Of a DNA stretch of 6,710 nucleotides, positions 5,702 to 6,710 are shown in pieces; position 1 is the stretch's first letter, and each line of letters begins with the position of its first letter. The notes below the pieces were generated by a model that worked only from the letters and a program-made list of their open reading frames with translations, did not search any database and was not told where the DNA came from. A program made the translations under genes and the position numbers. This DNA is from DAIOEK01 sp964600595 (GTDB lineage Bacteria; Chloroflexota; Anaerolineae; Anaerolineales; Anaerolineaceae). The stretch lies in the NCBI GenBank assembly GCA_964600595.1, contig CAZRKL010000137.1, positions 1-6,710 on the forward strand, given 5' to 3'.

Positions 5702-5717
5702 CTGTCAAAACTGACAG
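5702..5717 (+). promoter_or_regulatory. Perfect inverted repeat over the udk -35
   Basis: CTGTCA-AAAC-TGACAG is a perfect 6-bp inverted repeat with a 4-base spacer. Its left arm is the -35 element of the predicted udk promoter. A dimeric regulator bound here would compete with RNA polymerase. As RNA it would be a short hairpin, but it lies upstream of the predicted start site. Confidence 0.45.
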
Positions 5718-5730
5718 GCTCGTTTATAAT
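5702..5730 (+). promoter_or_regulatory. Promoter of udk, apparently leaderless
   Basis: CTGTCA (5702-5707, 4/6) and a perfect TATAAT (5725-5730) are 17 bases apart. The -10 ends 6 bases before the ATG at 5737, so transcription should start at or next to the start codon. No Shine-Dalgarno is present. The geometry matches that of the luxR-like gene. Confidence 0.6.
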
Positions 5731-5736
5731 TCGTGT

Positions 5737-6372
5737 ATGCCCAGAAAAAATTCCCCTCTTGTCATTGCCATCGCCGGTGGATCAGGCTCCGGTAAAACTA
5801 CAGTTGCCCAGGTCATTCTTGATCGCGTTGGAAGAGACCGGATCGCTTACCTCCCCCATGATGCTTACTACAAAGATCTCAGCGCGCTACCTGCAAATCA
5901 GCGCGCTGAAATTAATTTTGACCACCCCAATTCCCTGGATTCCGACCTGCTGGTCGAGCATATTCAGCAATTAAAAAAGGGGATTGGTATTAACCTTCCG
6001 GTATATGATTTTAAAAATCATACCCGCACCAGCGAAGTTAAACATATTGCCCCGCAGCGGGTTATTTTAGTTGAGGGAATTTTGATCTACGTGGATAAGG
6101 CGCTGCGCGATTTGTTCGATATTAAGATCTTTGTCGATACGGATGCCGACATCCGCTTTATCCGCCGGCTTGAACGGGATATTACCGAACGTGGACGGAC
6201 TACAGAGAGCGTGGTGCAGCAATACTTGAAGACAGTCCGCCCGATGCACCTGGATTTTGTTGAACCATCCAAAAGATATGCAGATGTCATCATCCCTGAG
6301 GGTGGTTTCAATGTGGTTGCCCTCGAGATGGTCACAACCCAAATACAGGATCTGCTCACTGGGGATAAATAA
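5737..6372 (+). CDS. udk: Uridine kinase (uridine/cytidine kinase)
   Basis: This 211-residue cytoplasmic enzyme phosphorylates uridine or cytidine to UMP or CMP in pyrimidine salvage. The P-loop GGSGSGKT is at 14-21. The family's nucleoside-site motif DAYYKD is at 42-47, FDHPNSLD at 61-68, and YDF at 90-92 before the basic loop. The Walker-B-like LVEGIL is at 111-116, the Arg-rich lid RRLERDITERGR at 143-154, and the closing FVEPSKRYAD at 174-183. Length is normal for bacterial Udk. The close relatives phosphoribulokinase and pantothenate kinase share the P-loop but fit these motifs less well. The gene begins directly after its promoter without a leader and is followed without a gap by a membrane-protein gene, likely in the same transcript. 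Confidence 0.94.
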   Translation: MPRKNSPLVIAIAGGSGSGKTTVAQVILDRVGRDRIAYLPHDAYYKDLSALPANQRAEINFDHPNSLDSDLLVEHIQQLKKGIGINLPVYDFKNHTRTSEVKHIAPQRVILVEGILIYVDKALRDLFDIKIFVDTDADIRFIRRLERDITERGRTTESVVQQYLKTVRPMHLDFVEPSKRYADVIIPEGGFNVVALEMVTTQIQDLLTGDK

Positions 6373-6710
6373 TTGCAGAATAAACCTGAAGCCCGCAAGA
6401 AGTGGATACGCATCGCGGCGCTTGTTCCAGTAATCCTTTTCACTGTGCTGGTGATCATCTTCAGGGATGAAATGCGGAAACTGCAGGCATTGGGCTTGCC
6501 AGGCATCTTCCTTGTTTCCATCCTTGCCAATTCAACAGTGATCATTCCGGTACCTGGTGTGGTGTTGACAACGACCATGGCAACAGTCTACCCTCCGGTT
6601 TGGGTTGCGCTGGCTGCCGGCTCTGGTGCCACGCTGGGAGAACTAACCGGCTACCTGGCGGGTTTTTCGGGTCAGATAGTCATTGAAAACCGTAAGTATT
6701 ACCAGCGGGT
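6373..6710 (+). CDS. VTT/DedA-like (SNARE-associated) membrane protein, partial
   Basis: The frame opens right after the udk stop and continues past the end of the window; 112 codons are visible. A basic N-terminus (residues 5-14) precedes a transmembrane segment at about 15-29. There follows the VTT-type core with a reentrant-like NSTVIIPVPGVV (about 51-62) and the glycine-rich GSGATLGELTGYLAGFSG (about 82-99), features of DedA/TVP38/TMEM64-like proteins. Some of these act as lipid scramblases or in membrane homeostasis; the role here is unknown. The start is taken as TTG at 6373, the first possible codon, because GGGG at 6361-6364 lies 8 bases upstream and the first downstream ATG would delete the first membrane segment. 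It is probably cotranscribed with udk. Confidence 0.8.
   Translation, partial: MQNKPEARKKWIRIAALVPVILFTVLVIIFRDEMRKLQALGLPGIFLVSILANSTVIIPVPGVVLTTTMATVYPPVWVALAAGSGATLGELTGYLAGFSGQIVIENRKYYQR

Noticed and set aside
5703..5708. Perfect minus-strand TTGACA that could drive the 79-aa gene
   Set aside because: At 16-18 base spacing the -10 position holds AGAACA-like sequence with poor match; the only good TATAAG is at 13 bases, which is too close.

Overview
This is a 6.7 kb piece of a bacterial chromosome with ordinary housekeeping and accessory genes. The gene styles, a tRNA-Thr, and the mix of a NanE-like epimerase, DinB, a small LuxR-type regulator, Udk and a VTT-domain protein suggest an Anaerolineae-like member of the Chloroflexota. 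That placement is inference from family resemblance only. I see no insertion sequence, CRISPR array, prophage or integrase.

Left part, minus strand: a NanE-family sugar-phosphate epimerase (2139-1435) is followed by a convincing rho-independent terminator. Inside that terminator lies a sigma70-type promoter for the next gene, a secreted or lipid-anchored protein with six Asp-box (SxDGGxxW) repeats (1354-101). Bases 1-100 are AT-rich and hold nothing I can name.

Middle, plus strand: a divergent intergenic region (2140-2300) carries promoter-like elements for nanE and for dinB (DNA polymerase IV, 2301-3476). The dinB stop overlaps the start of a dual-specificity/tyrosine-type protein phosphatase (3469-3996). 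A hairpin spans the phosphatase stop codon and runs into the promoter of a tRNA-Thr(CGU) gene (4042-4114). An EamA/DMT-family transporter (4147-5067) follows closely.

Right part: a 75-residue LuxR/GerE-type DNA-binding protein (5160-5387, plus) converges on an unrecognised Trp-rich 79-residue protein (5623-5384, minus), and their stop codons interlock. Uridine kinase (5737-6372) follows, then a VTT/DedA-like membrane protein that starts directly after the udk stop and runs off the window.

The most interesting signals are regulatory. Two near-identical 16-bp imperfect palindromes (5134-5149 and 5671-5686) bracket the luxR-like/79-aa gene pair, the first between the -35 and -10 of the regulator. 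Both luxR-like and udk have a perfect TATAAT ending 6 bases before the ATG and no Shine-Dalgarno, so both mRNAs are probably leaderless. The NanE homologue lacks two active-site residues of characterised NanE, Gln14 and Glu180 (Clostridium perfringens numbering, from memory), so its substrate or activity may differ. I do not see a clearly new multi-gene system. The regulator/79-aa locus with paired operators is the best candidate for undescribed biology.
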